Assembly: GCF_002699985.1 (NCBI RefSeq)
Contig: NZ_LKBT01000006.1
Span: 84,073-148,072 of the forward strand
From: Pseudomonas sp. ICMP 561
GTDB lineage: Bacteria; Pseudomonadota; Gammaproteobacteria; Pseudomonadales; Pseudomonadaceae
Length of the DNA stretch: 64,000 nt
Direction: 5' to 3'
The notes beneath the pieces were generated by a model, which was given only the letters and a program-made list of their open reading frames with translations, was not told the origin of the DNA and searched no databases. This document shows positions 8,963 to 17,194 of the stretch, piece by piece. The translations under genes were made by a program, and so were the position numbers. Positions within the stretch are counted from its first letter, which is position 1; each line of letters opens with the position of its first letter.

Positions 8963-8992
8963 AGTTGAGCGCTCGCCTTCGCGCCTGTGGGC

Positions 8993-9176
8993 GTATCCCA
9001 GTACAAAATTTTCACGCGGTTGCGGGCTTGACGAGGAAGACAAATAGCACCGGATCGGACACGGCGACCTTGATGTCCAGCTCGACCAGCGCAGCCAGGC
9101 CATCAACGGATTTTCGGAAGTCGACGGGCCTAGGGGTAAAGATAGACTTTTTCGACTTCGCGTCGCGTCGCGTCAT
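8993..9176 (-). pseudogene. IS66-family TnpB (Orf2) N-terminal remnant
   Basis: On the minus strand from an ATG at 9176: TRRDAKSKK, then (shifted) KVYLYP, then PVDFRKSVDGLAALVELDI and VAVSDPVLFVFL, then (shifted) RVKILYWD. This matches the IS66 TnpB pattern KVYLYPxPVDFRKSxxGLAALVELDIKVAVFDPVLFVF...RVKxLYWE. At least two frameshifts and loss of the C-terminus near 8993 make it dead. The break abuts the methyltransferase remnant. Confidence 0.65.
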
Positions 9177-9472
9177 GGCGGATTGGCTCTAGAAAGAAAT
9201 CGGGAACAGAACCCGGGATCACTTGGCGGCGTTCATGTTTAGTTCATGGGGCAGTTACGTTTTATTCACCCATAGAAGCCCTCACAGGTCCCGCTTTTCA
9301 ACGGAGTCTCTCGTCGTTGCAGAACGCCTTGACTCATCTATTGAGATGCCTGCAATTACTGCTTTGACCTTCAAAAATCACCTTTAGAGGCCCAAAAACT
9401 GGGTCAGTTTTTTACAGCTCTGAGCAGAAGCTTCTTGAAATCAACTCGTAGCACCTTCAGACTTTGATCATT
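9177..9472. other. Intergenic region before the DUF4297-type gene
   Basis: No gene recognised on either strand. It may hold more decayed insertion-sequence DNA and should contain the promoter of the next gene. Confidence 0.3.
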
Positions 9473-11227
9473 ATGGGAGAGCACGCATTGAAGTCACATG
9501 ATGATTTGGAAGAAAGTGTTGTAGCACTTGGTTTGGATCCAACGCTTTCGATGGATATCGCACCCGAAGTACGCAGAGCCTATGCATATCAAAGTGCGGC
9601 AGGAGTTACTCTAATTTGCGAAGCAATAAAAAGAAACACCTATAAAGAATTTTGGTTTGAGCACCATGACGACATACTTGGCGTAAAACACAACGGAAAG
9701 TTTGATGTCTTTCAAGTAAAAACTAGGGAATCTACTAAAAAATGGATATTGAGAGACAAGGAGATCATCAAAGCAATCACAAAATTTGGACGTCTTGAGG
9801 GCAGCCTGGGGCTCAAAATAGATAATTATTTCATATATTCAAATGCACTCCCCTACCTCCCTTCCGAGTCAACTCCAAATAGCCCCAGGCAGAAAACTAG
9901 CTTGTTGTCATTGAAAGAAGCCATTGCAAACTCTGCCGATACCCCTTTAGAGCCTGCATACCTTGAAGAGCTGGACAAACTATCAGCATCCATAGGTCAA
10001 TCAACAAAAACCACAATTAGCATAATCTGTAAATTGGAATTCATCAAAGGTAGAAGCTTAGAAGACTTTCGCGAAGGGTTAGCATCAGATTTATTTTCGC
10101 TTCCTCACCTACAGAAGCTCTCATTATCCAAACTGCACAATTTAAGCAGGTTGATTTTTCAAAGGGTGGAAAAGGCCAGCACTCTAGATTTACCTGGTCT
10201 AGATGTTCTTACATCCGTTATTTCGAAAGCCGGCGTACCTACCCGGATGATTGAAAACAAGTGCGTGACTGTTTCAACTGCTAAAGCAATGCTTGATACA
10301 GAGCTAGGGTTGGACCGAAAAAAATATCGTCTTAAATTTTTTGGAATTGTAGCAGCAATAATAGGATGCACCGCTCTGAGCGGTTTGTATTTTTACAAGC
10401 CAGAAGCAGAGGCATTGCTGGAAAAGTCTGTTAGGGTAGTTTACTCCGCAAGAAATGCACCGCTCCCTCCAACTTTTCCCGAGTCTATCTCTGCGATCCG
10501 CGCGGCAAAACTGCCTCTCGACAGCTTGGATCTAGAAGGTGCAACCGTGCGATGCCAAGATTTATCAAAGTTGAACCTAAGCCGAATGAACGGCCAGTGG
10601 ATCAGAGGCACTGGCGCTAAATTCATTGAATCACAGTTATATATGGCCAACTTCACGCAAAGCGAACTCAATGCTTCCTCATACGCGAGAGCCACAGCCG
10701 ATAGTTCAATATTTGATCGATCCAATATGCTGTATACGGATTTCTCCGACTCAATTGTTAGATGGTCAAGCTTTAAGAGTGCCACACTCAATGGATCTGA
10801 CTTCTCTAGATCAGACTTTTCACAGTCCGACCTTTCAGATGCAGACCTAACGTTTGCAGAGCTTAAAAATGCTAATTTCTCCGATTCAAAACTTTACAAC
10901 ACTAAACTGGAAAAAGCCAACATCTCTGGTACAAATTTCAAAGGTGCGCAGGGACTAACTCAAAACATGATCAACTCGACATGTAGCAACCCGCACACCC
11001 CACCATCTTTAGATATAGGTCTAAAGCCTCCGACCGCTGATTGCTTCACTGACGAAATATCGAAAGAGGAGCGCTTAGTTACACAGCAAGTTTATGCACT
11101 CATAGGGCAGATGGCGGCACTTGGCGGCTATTGCAATGACGGAGAATTTATACCTCGCGCTCCTGATGGACATGGCCATGCCGAAAAAGAAATGCCTTTC
11201 TTTATACCACTAAAACCAAAGGAGTGA
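9473..11227 (+). CDS. DUF4297/Cap4-like nuclease - transmembrane - pentapeptide repeat protein
   Basis: 584 aa from the ATG (a TTG three codons earlier is possible). Residues 35-95 match the DUF4297 dsDNA-endonuclease opening seen in Cap4: AYAYQSAAGVTLICEAI, then E63, then D78 and Q81-V-K83 in FDVFQVKTR, a PD-(D/E)xK-type metal site. A helical middle follows, one membrane helix at about 288-306, and from about 350 to 494 pentapeptide repeats (A/S-D/N-L/F-x-x) that form a quadrilateral beta-helix. The Cys-containing tail carries GHGHAEKE. DUF4297 nucleases are effectors in several anti-phage systems; joining one to a membrane anchor and pentapeptide helix is unusual. Low GC next to its neighbours suggests transfer. 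Confidence 0.75.
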   Translation: MGEHALKSHDDLEESVVALGLDPTLSMDIAPEVRRAYAYQSAAGVTLICEAIKRNTYKEFWFEHHDDILGVKHNGKFDVFQVKTRESTKKWILRDKEIIKAITKFGRLEGSLGLKIDNYFIYSNALPYLPSESTPNSPRQKTSLLSLKEAIANSADTPLEPAYLEELDKLSASIGQSTKTTISIICKLEFIKGRSLEDFREGLASDLFSLPHLQKLSLSKLHNLSRLIFQRVEKASTLDLPGLDVLTSVISKAGVPTRMIENKCVTVSTAKAMLDTELGLDRKKYRLKFFGIVAAIIGCTALSGLYFYKPEAEALLEKSVRVVYSARNAPLPPTFPESISAIRAAKLPLDSLDLEGATVRCQDLSKLNLSRMNGQWIRGTGAKFIESQLYMANFTQSELNASSYARATADSSIFDRSNMLYTDFSDSIVRWSSFKSATLNGSDFSRSDFSQSDLSDADLTFAELKNANFSDSKLYNTKLEKANISGTNFKGAQGLTQNMINSTCSNPHTPPSLDIGLKPPTADCFTDEISKEERLVTQQVYALIGQMAALGGYCNDGEFIPRAPDGHGHAEKEMPFFIPLKPKE

Positions 11228-11244
11228 CGCTGCGCAGTAGATAA

Positions 11245-11268
11245 GCCGAAACATTAAAAATGTTCGGC
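11245..11268 (+). terminator. Hairpin after the DUF4297-type gene
   Basis: GCCGAAACAT and ATGTTCGGC pair (one bulged A) around TAAAA, 18 bases after the stop codon. Confidence 0.5.
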
Positions 11269-11399
11269 CTTACCTAGATCCTGTACGAAAAATAGTGCCG
11301 CAAACAACGCATGACACAAACTAGTGTGCGACCTCCGAAATAAACTCTCCTCGAAACTGGCTATACTTTCCCTGTTAAGAGCATTTTGGAGGCAAGCAG

Positions 11400-11534
11400 A
11401 TGAACTCGCAGAATATTGCCCTCACGCCAGGAGAGCACCGCGAACTCAGCTGCTGCACCAGTCCAGTCTGCCACTATCAGTCAGCGTTGTGGGCTTCGTT
11501 CTCGGGTGATTTTTCTGGTGGTTCAAGGATATGA
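11400..11534 (+). CDS. Possible 44-aa small protein
   Basis: ATG at 11400 with GGAGG eight bases upstream and a TATACT box at 11362-11367. It would encode a 44-aa peptide starting MNSQNIALTPGEHRELS and containing three Cys (CC...C). No family is recognised; the good ribosome-binding site is the main support. It could also be the head of a lost gene. Confidence 0.3.
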   Translation: MNSQNIALTPGEHRELSCCTSPVCHYQSALWASFSGDFSGGSRI

Positions 11535-11881
11535 CATAGCTGATTGACTTTTCTCTGTGCTCAGTTACTCGTTGGTGCCAGTGTTTTCAAAAGTTCCGAT
11601 TAGAGAGACTGATTGATAAGCCCGGGCGCGCGCGTTCTTCGTACCCTACGGTTCCGCCCGAGCTGGCCGCCTTGCTTACTAGCTAAATGCGCAACGGCTT
11701 ATGGCAGATTGTTGCCTTTTGTTTGTTGCCCCGGCAGCTCATCATGAAAGCGAAGTACTTTAGCTAGCGCGGATATTGACGGCTGTCGGATCAAATATAA
11801 GTGGGCGGCCAGGTCGAATACAAATTCTCAAGGTATTCCAGTTGGTATTCCAATCAAAAAATAAAAAAAATATTAACTTTA
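11535..11881. other. Gene-free, decayed-looking stretch
   Basis: No intact gene on either strand. The end (11830-11880) becomes very AT-rich, with a direct duplication of GGTATTCCA just before it. Confidence 0.3.
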
Positions 11882-11989
11882 TAAATCAATAAGATAAAAG
11901 TCAGATTCAGATTACCCCGGCACCAAAATCCCCATTACAAAAAAGCACCTCGCGGCCAACGATGATCCCCACAACCGCAACTGGTGCTT
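11882..11989. repeat. Repeat site A: 12-bp core plus hairpin
   Basis: TAAATCAATAAG at 11882, an ATTCAGATTACCCCGGCACC segment, then 61 bases from the core start a hairpin with AAGCACC at 11943-11949 and GGTGCTT at 11983-11989 (inner GCGG/CCGC). The same layout recurs at 12769-12859. Confidence 0.45.
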
Positions 11990-12200
11990 CTAAAGGTCGA
12001 CGGTCAGGCGCTCATGCCCAGTAATACATCCAGACTTCAACCTCAAGACGAAATATATATAAATACCCCCTTCGCCTCCTGCTGGAACCCTAACCTGCGC
12101 GCCGTCGTTGCCAAATCAACGACCGGATTTGACGATCCGACTTCGATCTATGCGCAGTTGTGTACCTCCCGCAGGCTTGGTTTGCCTACGGGAGGGCCAT

Positions 12201-12276
12201 GGTGGCTGTGCGTGGGAGACCTTCGGGTCTGCCGGCTGAGATCGACCGGTTCGTCAACCCGCGTACAGCTGCCACC
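12201..12276 (+). ncRNA. Structured leader RNA, copy 1
   Basis: Predicted three-way junction. The closing stem pairs GGTGGCTGTGCGTGGG (12201-12216) with CCCGCGTACAGCTGCCACC. Inside are a UUCG-capped hairpin (AGACC/GGTCT) and a second hairpin (CCGG/CCGG). Copy 2 at 22467-22542 keeps the shape with compensating base changes. It lies 56 bases before the start of the 108-aa gene, so it is probably a cis-regulatory leader. Confidence 0.6.
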
Positions 12277-12332
12277 CTTTCAATTTGAAGAAAATGTTGT
12301 GGCGGCTCCATTTCGAACAGGATTTCCTGCAT

Positions 12333-12659
12333 ATGAGCCACAGCCCACCACTCCCCCGCTACATCCCTCTCACCCAACCAAGCCTGGATAACCCCGTTTT
12401 TCTGCTGGACTCCGAAGCGCCATTGAAAGACCTGCAAGCCTGCGCGGAGCTGCGGGTGAGTCTTGTCACGCGCTTCCTCGATACGCTGGTCAACATGAAG
12501 CCCACCAACGCGGATGAAACCGATCTGGTGACCATCGCCAGTACCGCACATCTGCTGATGCTGGAAGCATGCGATGTGCACCGGGTGATCGAGAAGCGTC
12601 TTTGGAGCTCTGGCGAGACGGTGTTCAACGGTTGTGAGCCTGAACGGCAGTCAGCATGA
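12333..12659 (+). CDS. Small Pseudomonas protein of unknown function behind structured leader
   Basis: 108 aa, start chosen at the ATG at 12333 with AGGA about ten bases upstream; in-frame codons reach back to 12285. The body (residues 30-92) is a helical segment: LKDLQACAELRVSLV ... LVTIASTAHLLMLEACDVHRV. No enzyme motif seen. The same kind of leader stands before the DUF3077 gene at 22599, which suggests a shared regulation. DUF3077-like sequence continues after its stop (see 12660-12726), so this gene may itself be a rearranged family member. Confidence 0.55.
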   Translation: MSHSPPLPRYIPLTQPSLDNPVFLLDSEAPLKDLQACAELRVSLVTRFLDTLVNMKPTNADETDLVTIASTAHLLMLEACDVHRVIEKRLWSSGETVFNGCEPERQSA

Positions 12660-12726
12660 CGATGCATTTTCAGTGGTGCATTTGATTGAGATGGCGCGAT
12701 GCAAGATGGAGGACCCAGTGAAGTTC
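12660..12726 (+). pseudogene. DUF3077-like C-terminal remnant
   Basis: Just after the previous stop, one frame reads DDAFSVVHLIEMARCKMEDPV, resembling HAMSVMHLVEMAQAMVDGLL at the end of the DUF3077 protein at 22599-22850. No start or N-terminal part is present. Confidence 0.45.
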
Positions 12727-12768
12727 AGCCACAGTGCCCCCCTAAAAACAAAATCGAAGTTAACGAAG

Positions 12769-12859
12769 TAAATCAATAAGTTACCGAGCCAATTCAACTT
12801 ACCCGGGCCACCCAATTAGCTCTATAAACAAGGCACTTAGCGGATATCGCAAGTGCCTT
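12769..12859. repeat. Repeat site B: 12-bp core plus hairpin
   Basis: TAAATCAATAAG, an ATTCAACTTACCCGGGCCACC segment, and 61 bases from the core start a perfect hairpin AAGGCACTT (12830-12838) / AAGTGCCTT (12851-12859). It matches site A in order and spacing. The hairpin could also serve as a terminator. Confidence 0.45.
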
Positions 12860-12942
12860 ATTCGTGCCTGAGTGGGTAGTTGCTCGGGGCTTTGAGGAGC
12901 AATGGACCCAAGGCAATTTACCACCCACAACCTACGCCACTT

Positions 12943-14019
12943 TCACGGCGCTGCATCCTTCGGTAATCCCGTCTGCGGATCCAACCCCTTGGCTTGTGCC
13001 ATCTTGCCCACTAACGTCTCCGACGGCGCCTCGTGCGGTGCGAGTTGCTCTTTCTTCCACTGAAAAGTCCCGTCCCATTCGGGCAAAGCTGCAGGAGGCA
13101 GCGGCACAATTTGATTCAGGTCGGGCACTCGCGGGTCGAAGTTTTGCTCATCGATCAAGAAAATACGGATCTTCTCGTATCGTTCATAACGCGCGGCGTC
13201 ACTCTTCATTCCTAGTGTTTCAGGCCCGCTCGCTTTCTCGTTAAAAGCATCCACAAGTCTGGCTGCAGCAGCAGTTTCACCCATCATTATTGCTTGCTGG
13301 AATCCCGCCATCGCTTCGGCGTAGTGCCGGTCTCTGGCTTGTTTGATGGCAAGCTCGTACATCGCACCACCGTGTCCTTGCTGGGCGGCACAGCGGTAGA
13401 GCGGCAACGCGAATGCGATGTCCTTGGCCTTCGCACCGAATGCCTTGGACATTGCGATCGAGTTGACGTCGAGATACTCGGCCAGTCGGTGCTGCGCCTG
13501 GGCATTACCCAGGTCCGCTGCCTTGCGATACAGGGTTAATGCCTCGGTAAGATTCCATGCCTGGGCATACATAGCGGCCTCGAGCAGGTAGCCTCGCGAC
13601 GGATACTGCTGTGTGAGCAACGTCGCCAGGCGCTCGGTCTCTTTCTGGCGATTGCGGCGAAGCTCAGTGACAACACCATCGTAGCTGTCATCGATCAACT
13701 TCCACTGTAGGGACCTCAATGCCTCGGTCGCATCGGCGTTTCCATACGCGGACGCGATACGGTAATAGCGACTGATGCGATTGAATTCATCGAGACTCCC
13801 ACTGTTGTAATCCCCCTCTCGCATGTATTCAAGATGGCGTGCATAGAGGAATAATCGTTGTGCATCTGAATCCTGAGGCACGACCGAGGGGCCCGTATCC
13901 TGCGTGCACACGAAGTCTCTGCGTATACCGCTGGCCTCGATCGGCGATTCCTTTCCAACGGTCACGTTAGACCAAATCGCTAGCAACGATGCAAACAGCC
14001 CAGCTTGTATCACCTTCAT
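12943..14019 (-). CDS. Sel1-repeat periplasmic protein, DUF6396-like C-terminus
   Basis: 358 aa from the ATG at 14019, which has AAGGA upstream and opens with a signal peptide (MKVIQAGLFASLLAIW). Longer in-frame starts lack these. Helical Sel1/TPR-like repeats follow, for example YYRIASAYGNADATEAL, LYRKAADLGNAQAQHRLAE, LYRCAAQQGHGGAMYELA. The C-terminal IVPLPPAALPEWDGTFQW matches the domain I know as DUF6396, common on Sel1 proteins of Pseudomonas. Sel1 repeats usually bind partner proteins; no specific partner is evident here. Confidence 0.7.
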   Translation of the reverse strand: MKVIQAGLFASLLAIWSNVTVGKESPIEASGIRRDFVCTQDTGPSVVPQDSDAQRLFLYARHLEYMREGDYNSGSLDEFNRISRYYRIASAYGNADATEALRSLQWKLIDDSYDGVVTELRRNRQKETERLATLLTQQYPSRGYLLEAAMYAQAWNLTEALTLYRKAADLGNAQAQHRLAEYLDVNSIAMSKAFGAKAKDIAFALPLYRCAAQQGHGGAMYELAIKQARDRHYAEAMAGFQQAIMMGETAAAARLVDAFNEKASGPETLGMKSDAARYERYEKIRIFLIDEQNFDPRVPDLNQIVPLPPAALPEWDGTFQWKKEQLAPHEAPSETLVGKMAQAKGLDPQTGLPKDAAP

Positions 14020-14071
14020 AGGAGCATTCCTTTCCATCCTTTGGTTTTTTTGGTCGATCTGAATGGGGCCG

Positions 14072-15055
14072 CTATTCCAGCCTCCCACCGTGCGCCCTTG
14101 CATGCTTGATGTCTCTCGACGGCGGGGCTCCGAAACGTCGGGTGTATTCGCGGCTGAATTGGGCGACGCTTTCATATCCGACCCGCAACGCGGCGGTGTT
14201 CACGTCTACCCTGTCGGTCAACATCAGGCTGCGCGCGGCTTGCAGCCGTAACGACTTTTGATATTGAACAGGGCTGGTGCCGGTCAGTTTGCGAAAGTTG
14301 TGATGCAGAGTGGAACTGGCCATGCCTGATCGTTCGGCGAGCTCGGCCACGTGAAGCGGCTTTTCGTAGTGGAGTTTCAACCACTCAATGGCTCTGACGA
14401 TGCCTTTGTCTCGATGACCGTCGCGGGTGACACTGCGCAACCACTGGCCCGCACTGCTCAGCAGCAGTCGGACGCATATCTCCCGCTTGATCAGGTCCGA
14501 CATCAGGCCAGCCTCAAGTGGCTGCTCGATCAGTGTGGCGAGCCGGGTGAATGCGTCGAGCATCTCGCTTGATGCCATTCCAGATGCGAAGCCCCGCGCT
14601 TGAGAAGGCACGTCCTGTTTGGAAGGTGTCTGCATCTGGATGACTTCGTTAAGCAAGGCCAGGTCGAGCTTCAGCACGATGGATAAATAAGGCGTCTGCT
14701 CGCTTGCCGCTGTCACGCGAGCCAGTGTCGGAATGTCGACCGATGTGACAAAGAACATTCCCTGCCCAAAATCACAGGCCTCTTCACCGAACGTGATTTC
14801 CTTCGACCCCTGCAGAATGATTGCCACGCAGGGCTCATAAATGCAGTAAGTGGGCGTGCCCAATTCAGCCATTCGGTAGAAGGTCAGGTCTGGAATCGAC
14901 GTCTTGCAGATCTCGTTCAGACCGATCTGCCGGGAGACTTTTTCGATAAGCCGGCCGAGTGCCTGGAGACGCTCGTTGGGCTCAACAGATTCGCGCGGGC
15001 TAAGGGAATGCGCATGCTCGAAACCGAATTGCGAGATAGAACCGCTCGTCATCAC
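14072..15055 (-). CDS. AraC-family regulator with AraC_N cupin-like domain
   Basis: 327 aa. The N-terminal two thirds carry the AraC_N effector-binding pattern (PTYCIYEPCVAIILQGSKE ... FFVTSVDIPTLARV). The C-terminal 100 residues have two helix-turn-helix units: LHVAELAERSGMASSTLHHNF and TAALRVGYESVAQFSREYTRRFG. It is divergent from the aldo/keto reductase gene, which it probably controls together with itself. Confidence 0.85.
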   Translation of the reverse strand: MMTSGSISQFGFEHAHSLSPRESVEPNERLQALGRLIEKVSRQIGLNEICKTSIPDLTFYRMAELGTPTYCIYEPCVAIILQGSKEITFGEEACDFGQGMFFVTSVDIPTLARVTAASEQTPYLSIVLKLDLALLNEVIQMQTPSKQDVPSQARGFASGMASSEMLDAFTRLATLIEQPLEAGLMSDLIKREICVRLLLSSAGQWLRSVTRDGHRDKGIVRAIEWLKLHYEKPLHVAELAERSGMASSTLHHNFRKLTGTSPVQYQKSLRLQAARSLMLTDRVDVNTAALRVGYESVAQFSREYTRRFGAPPSRDIKHARAHGGRLE

Positions 15056-15240
15056 AGGCGCCCCAGTTAACGGAAGGTTCGAGTCTGCTGAGAGTGCGTG
15101 CTCAGCACAAGCGTATCGGCAGGATTATGCATAAACCACGGCGATTTAGGGTCACTCGCCTATCCCTGGTTGTTCTAATTTCTATCGCGAATATCGGCTT
15201 CAATGAGCCCGTAGAACTTCAGCCGCGAACGGAGAGCTTT

Positions 15241-16425
15241 ATGGACAGACGAGATTTTCTTACCTTTTCGGCAGCGGGCGCAGTAGCAGCCGCTTTGTTA
15301 CCGGCATCGAGTATCGCCAGTTCGCGGGCAGCAGCGCCCGCGCCCTCCCCGTTGACGGAGCGCGGAAGCGTAATGCGCACAGAAGGGCGGATTGTGCGCG
15401 CAGACCTGCCCCTCAATTCGCCCTCGCACAAAATGCGTTACATGACCCCGCAACGCTTCGGTATGGGCGGGACGCAGATCGGCAATATCTTTGCGCCCAT
15501 CAGTGACGAGCAGGCGGATTCGGTTTTGCAGGCGGCCTGGAATGCCGGCGTAAGGCTGTATGACACCTCGCCGTTCTACGGGTTTGGCCTGAGTGAATAT
15601 CGTCTGGGCCGTTTTCTGCGCGGCAAAAATCCAGCCGATTATGTGATCTCCACCAAAGTCGGCCGAGTGTTGACGGCGGCGGGTGGCGTGCGCGCGGATC
15701 ATGCCATCTGGAAGTCACCCGCGCCCTTCAACTATCGGTATGACTACACCGCAGCGGGTACGCGTCGCTCTGTGGAAGACAGCCTGCAGCGATTGGGTCT
15801 GCCGCGTATCGATATCGTCTTTATCCATGACCTCTCGCCAGACAACACTGAACTGGAAGGCGGATGGGAGGCGGCGTATCAAGTGGCGCGCACAGGGGCA
15901 ATGGTTGAGCTTGAAAAGATGCGGGCCGAGGGCTTAATCAAGGCATGGGGCTTTGGTGTCAATACGCCGAATGCTGTGGTTCAGGCGATGACCCGCGATG
16001 ATCCGACGCCGGATATCGTGCTGCTCGCCTGCCAGTACTCTCTTCTCGACCATCGCGATGCGTTGAGTAACACCTTTCCGGCCTTGAAGAGGAAAGGCAC
16101 CAGTGTCGTGGTTGGAACGCCCCTGAATGATGGGTTCCTGGGAGGGCGCAGCCGATACAACTTCAGCCCGGATATACCCGCTGGTGCGATCGAAAAGCGT
16201 GCGCGAATAATGGCGGTTGCCAGTCAACATGGTATCGACATTCACACGGCCGCCTTGCAGTTCGCCGCAGCGCATCCGCAAGTGTCCGCAATCATTCCAG
16301 GGGCGCGCTCGCCGGGGCAGATCATTGCCAATGTGCAAGCGATGAAGGTGGGCATTCCCGCAGCCTTCTGGGAAGACCTGAAGAGCCAAAGCCTGATTGA
16401 TGCTCAAGCGCCGGTTCCGTCCTGA
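15241..16425 (+). CDS. Tat-exported aldo/keto reductase
   Basis: 394 aa from the ATG at 15241 with GGAGAG upstream. The N-terminus MDRRDFLTFSAAGAVAAALL is a twin-arginine signal. The AKR barrel shows the catalytic set: D and Y in LYDTSPFYGFG, K in ISTKVGR, H in IDIVFIHDLS, and the NADPH-binding end (SAIIPGARSPGQI). It resembles D-threo-aldose 1-dehydrogenase / pyridoxal dehydrogenase-type AKRs. The real substrate is unknown. The upstream in-frame extension to 15094 has no support. Confidence 0.8.
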   Translation: MDRRDFLTFSAAGAVAAALLPASSIASSRAAAPAPSPLTERGSVMRTEGRIVRADLPLNSPSHKMRYMTPQRFGMGGTQIGNIFAPISDEQADSVLQAAWNAGVRLYDTSPFYGFGLSEYRLGRFLRGKNPADYVISTKVGRVLTAAGGVRADHAIWKSPAPFNYRYDYTAAGTRRSVEDSLQRLGLPRIDIVFIHDLSPDNTELEGGWEAAYQVARTGAMVELEKMRAEGLIKAWGFGVNTPNAVVQAMTRDDPTPDIVLLACQYSLLDHRDALSNTFPALKRKGTSVVVGTPLNDGFLGGRSRYNFSPDIPAGAIEKRARIMAVASQHGIDIHTAALQFAAAHPQVSAIIPGARSPGQIIANVQAMKVGIPAAFWEDLKSQSLIDAQAPVPS

Positions 16426-16619
16426 GGCAGGTAACCGCACTCTCCACTTAAGATTCGCTCCAGCATCGCGCCATACCGCCCCCGAACGCTCACCCAGCAC
16501 GTTGACGGCTGTCGAAATAACCAGCGGCACTGCGTCGCCATCAGAGACTCGGGGTGGATGGCGGCTTTGTCCTCTTCAACTCAGGGTGTTTCTGCGCTCA
16601 GCGCAGGGAGTGCTTCACG

Positions 16620-17183
16620 TCAGGACCTTATCGCAGTTCCAATCGCCTGCCGTATCTCCCGCACATTGCGCGCAGGCGACGCACCGAACTGCCGTGAATA
16701 CTCCCGACTAAACTGCGATGCGCTTTCATAACCAACCGCAAATGCCACGTCAGATGCGCGATGCTCACCCGCCAGCAGAAGCTGGCGGGCTTCCTGCAAT
16801 CTGAGTTGTTTCTGATATCGCAGGGGGCTGAGGCCTGTCATCGACAGGAAGTGGCGATGCAGGCTTGCGCGGCTCATGCCGCTGGCATTGCACAATGCGT
16901 CGATGCGAAGCTGGACGTTGTAGTTATCGCGTATCCAGGCAACGGCTCGGCGAATACCGCCCAGTGCGCCATCGGGTTGGGCGATCTGGCGTAGCAGTCG
17001 TCCTTGAGGTCCCAGCAGGAGACGATAGAGCAATTCCCGTTCGACCATGGGGCCGAGCACCGGGATATCGGCGGGCGTGTCGAGCAATGACAATAAGCGC
17101 AGCAACGTGTCTCGCAGTGGGGCGCTCATCGGGTTTATGGCGATGCCAATGCCTTTTTGTTCAGTCTCGCGAACCGCAGGCAT
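16620..17183 (-). pseudogene. AraC-family regulator, N-terminally truncated
   Basis: 187 aa remain: the end of an AraC_N domain (VLGPMVERELLYRLLLGPQG) and a full HTH pair (LRIDALCNASGMSRASLHRHF; SDVAFAVGYESASQFSREYS). The first ~120 residues of the effector domain are missing; homology stops at about 17180, where a divergent SDR gene also starts abruptly. An ATG at 17183 could still make a DNA-binding fragment. Confidence 0.7.
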
Positions 17184-17194
17184 GGTCGCTGCCA

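Noticed and set aside
11984..12391. 135-aa plus-strand ORF
   Set aside because: It runs through the structured leader and has low-complexity composition without a known domain; the frame starting at 12333 is better supported.
15094..15240. N-terminal extension of the aldo/keto reductase
   Set aside because: The Tat signal starts at 15241 with a ribosome-binding site; the extension has no support.
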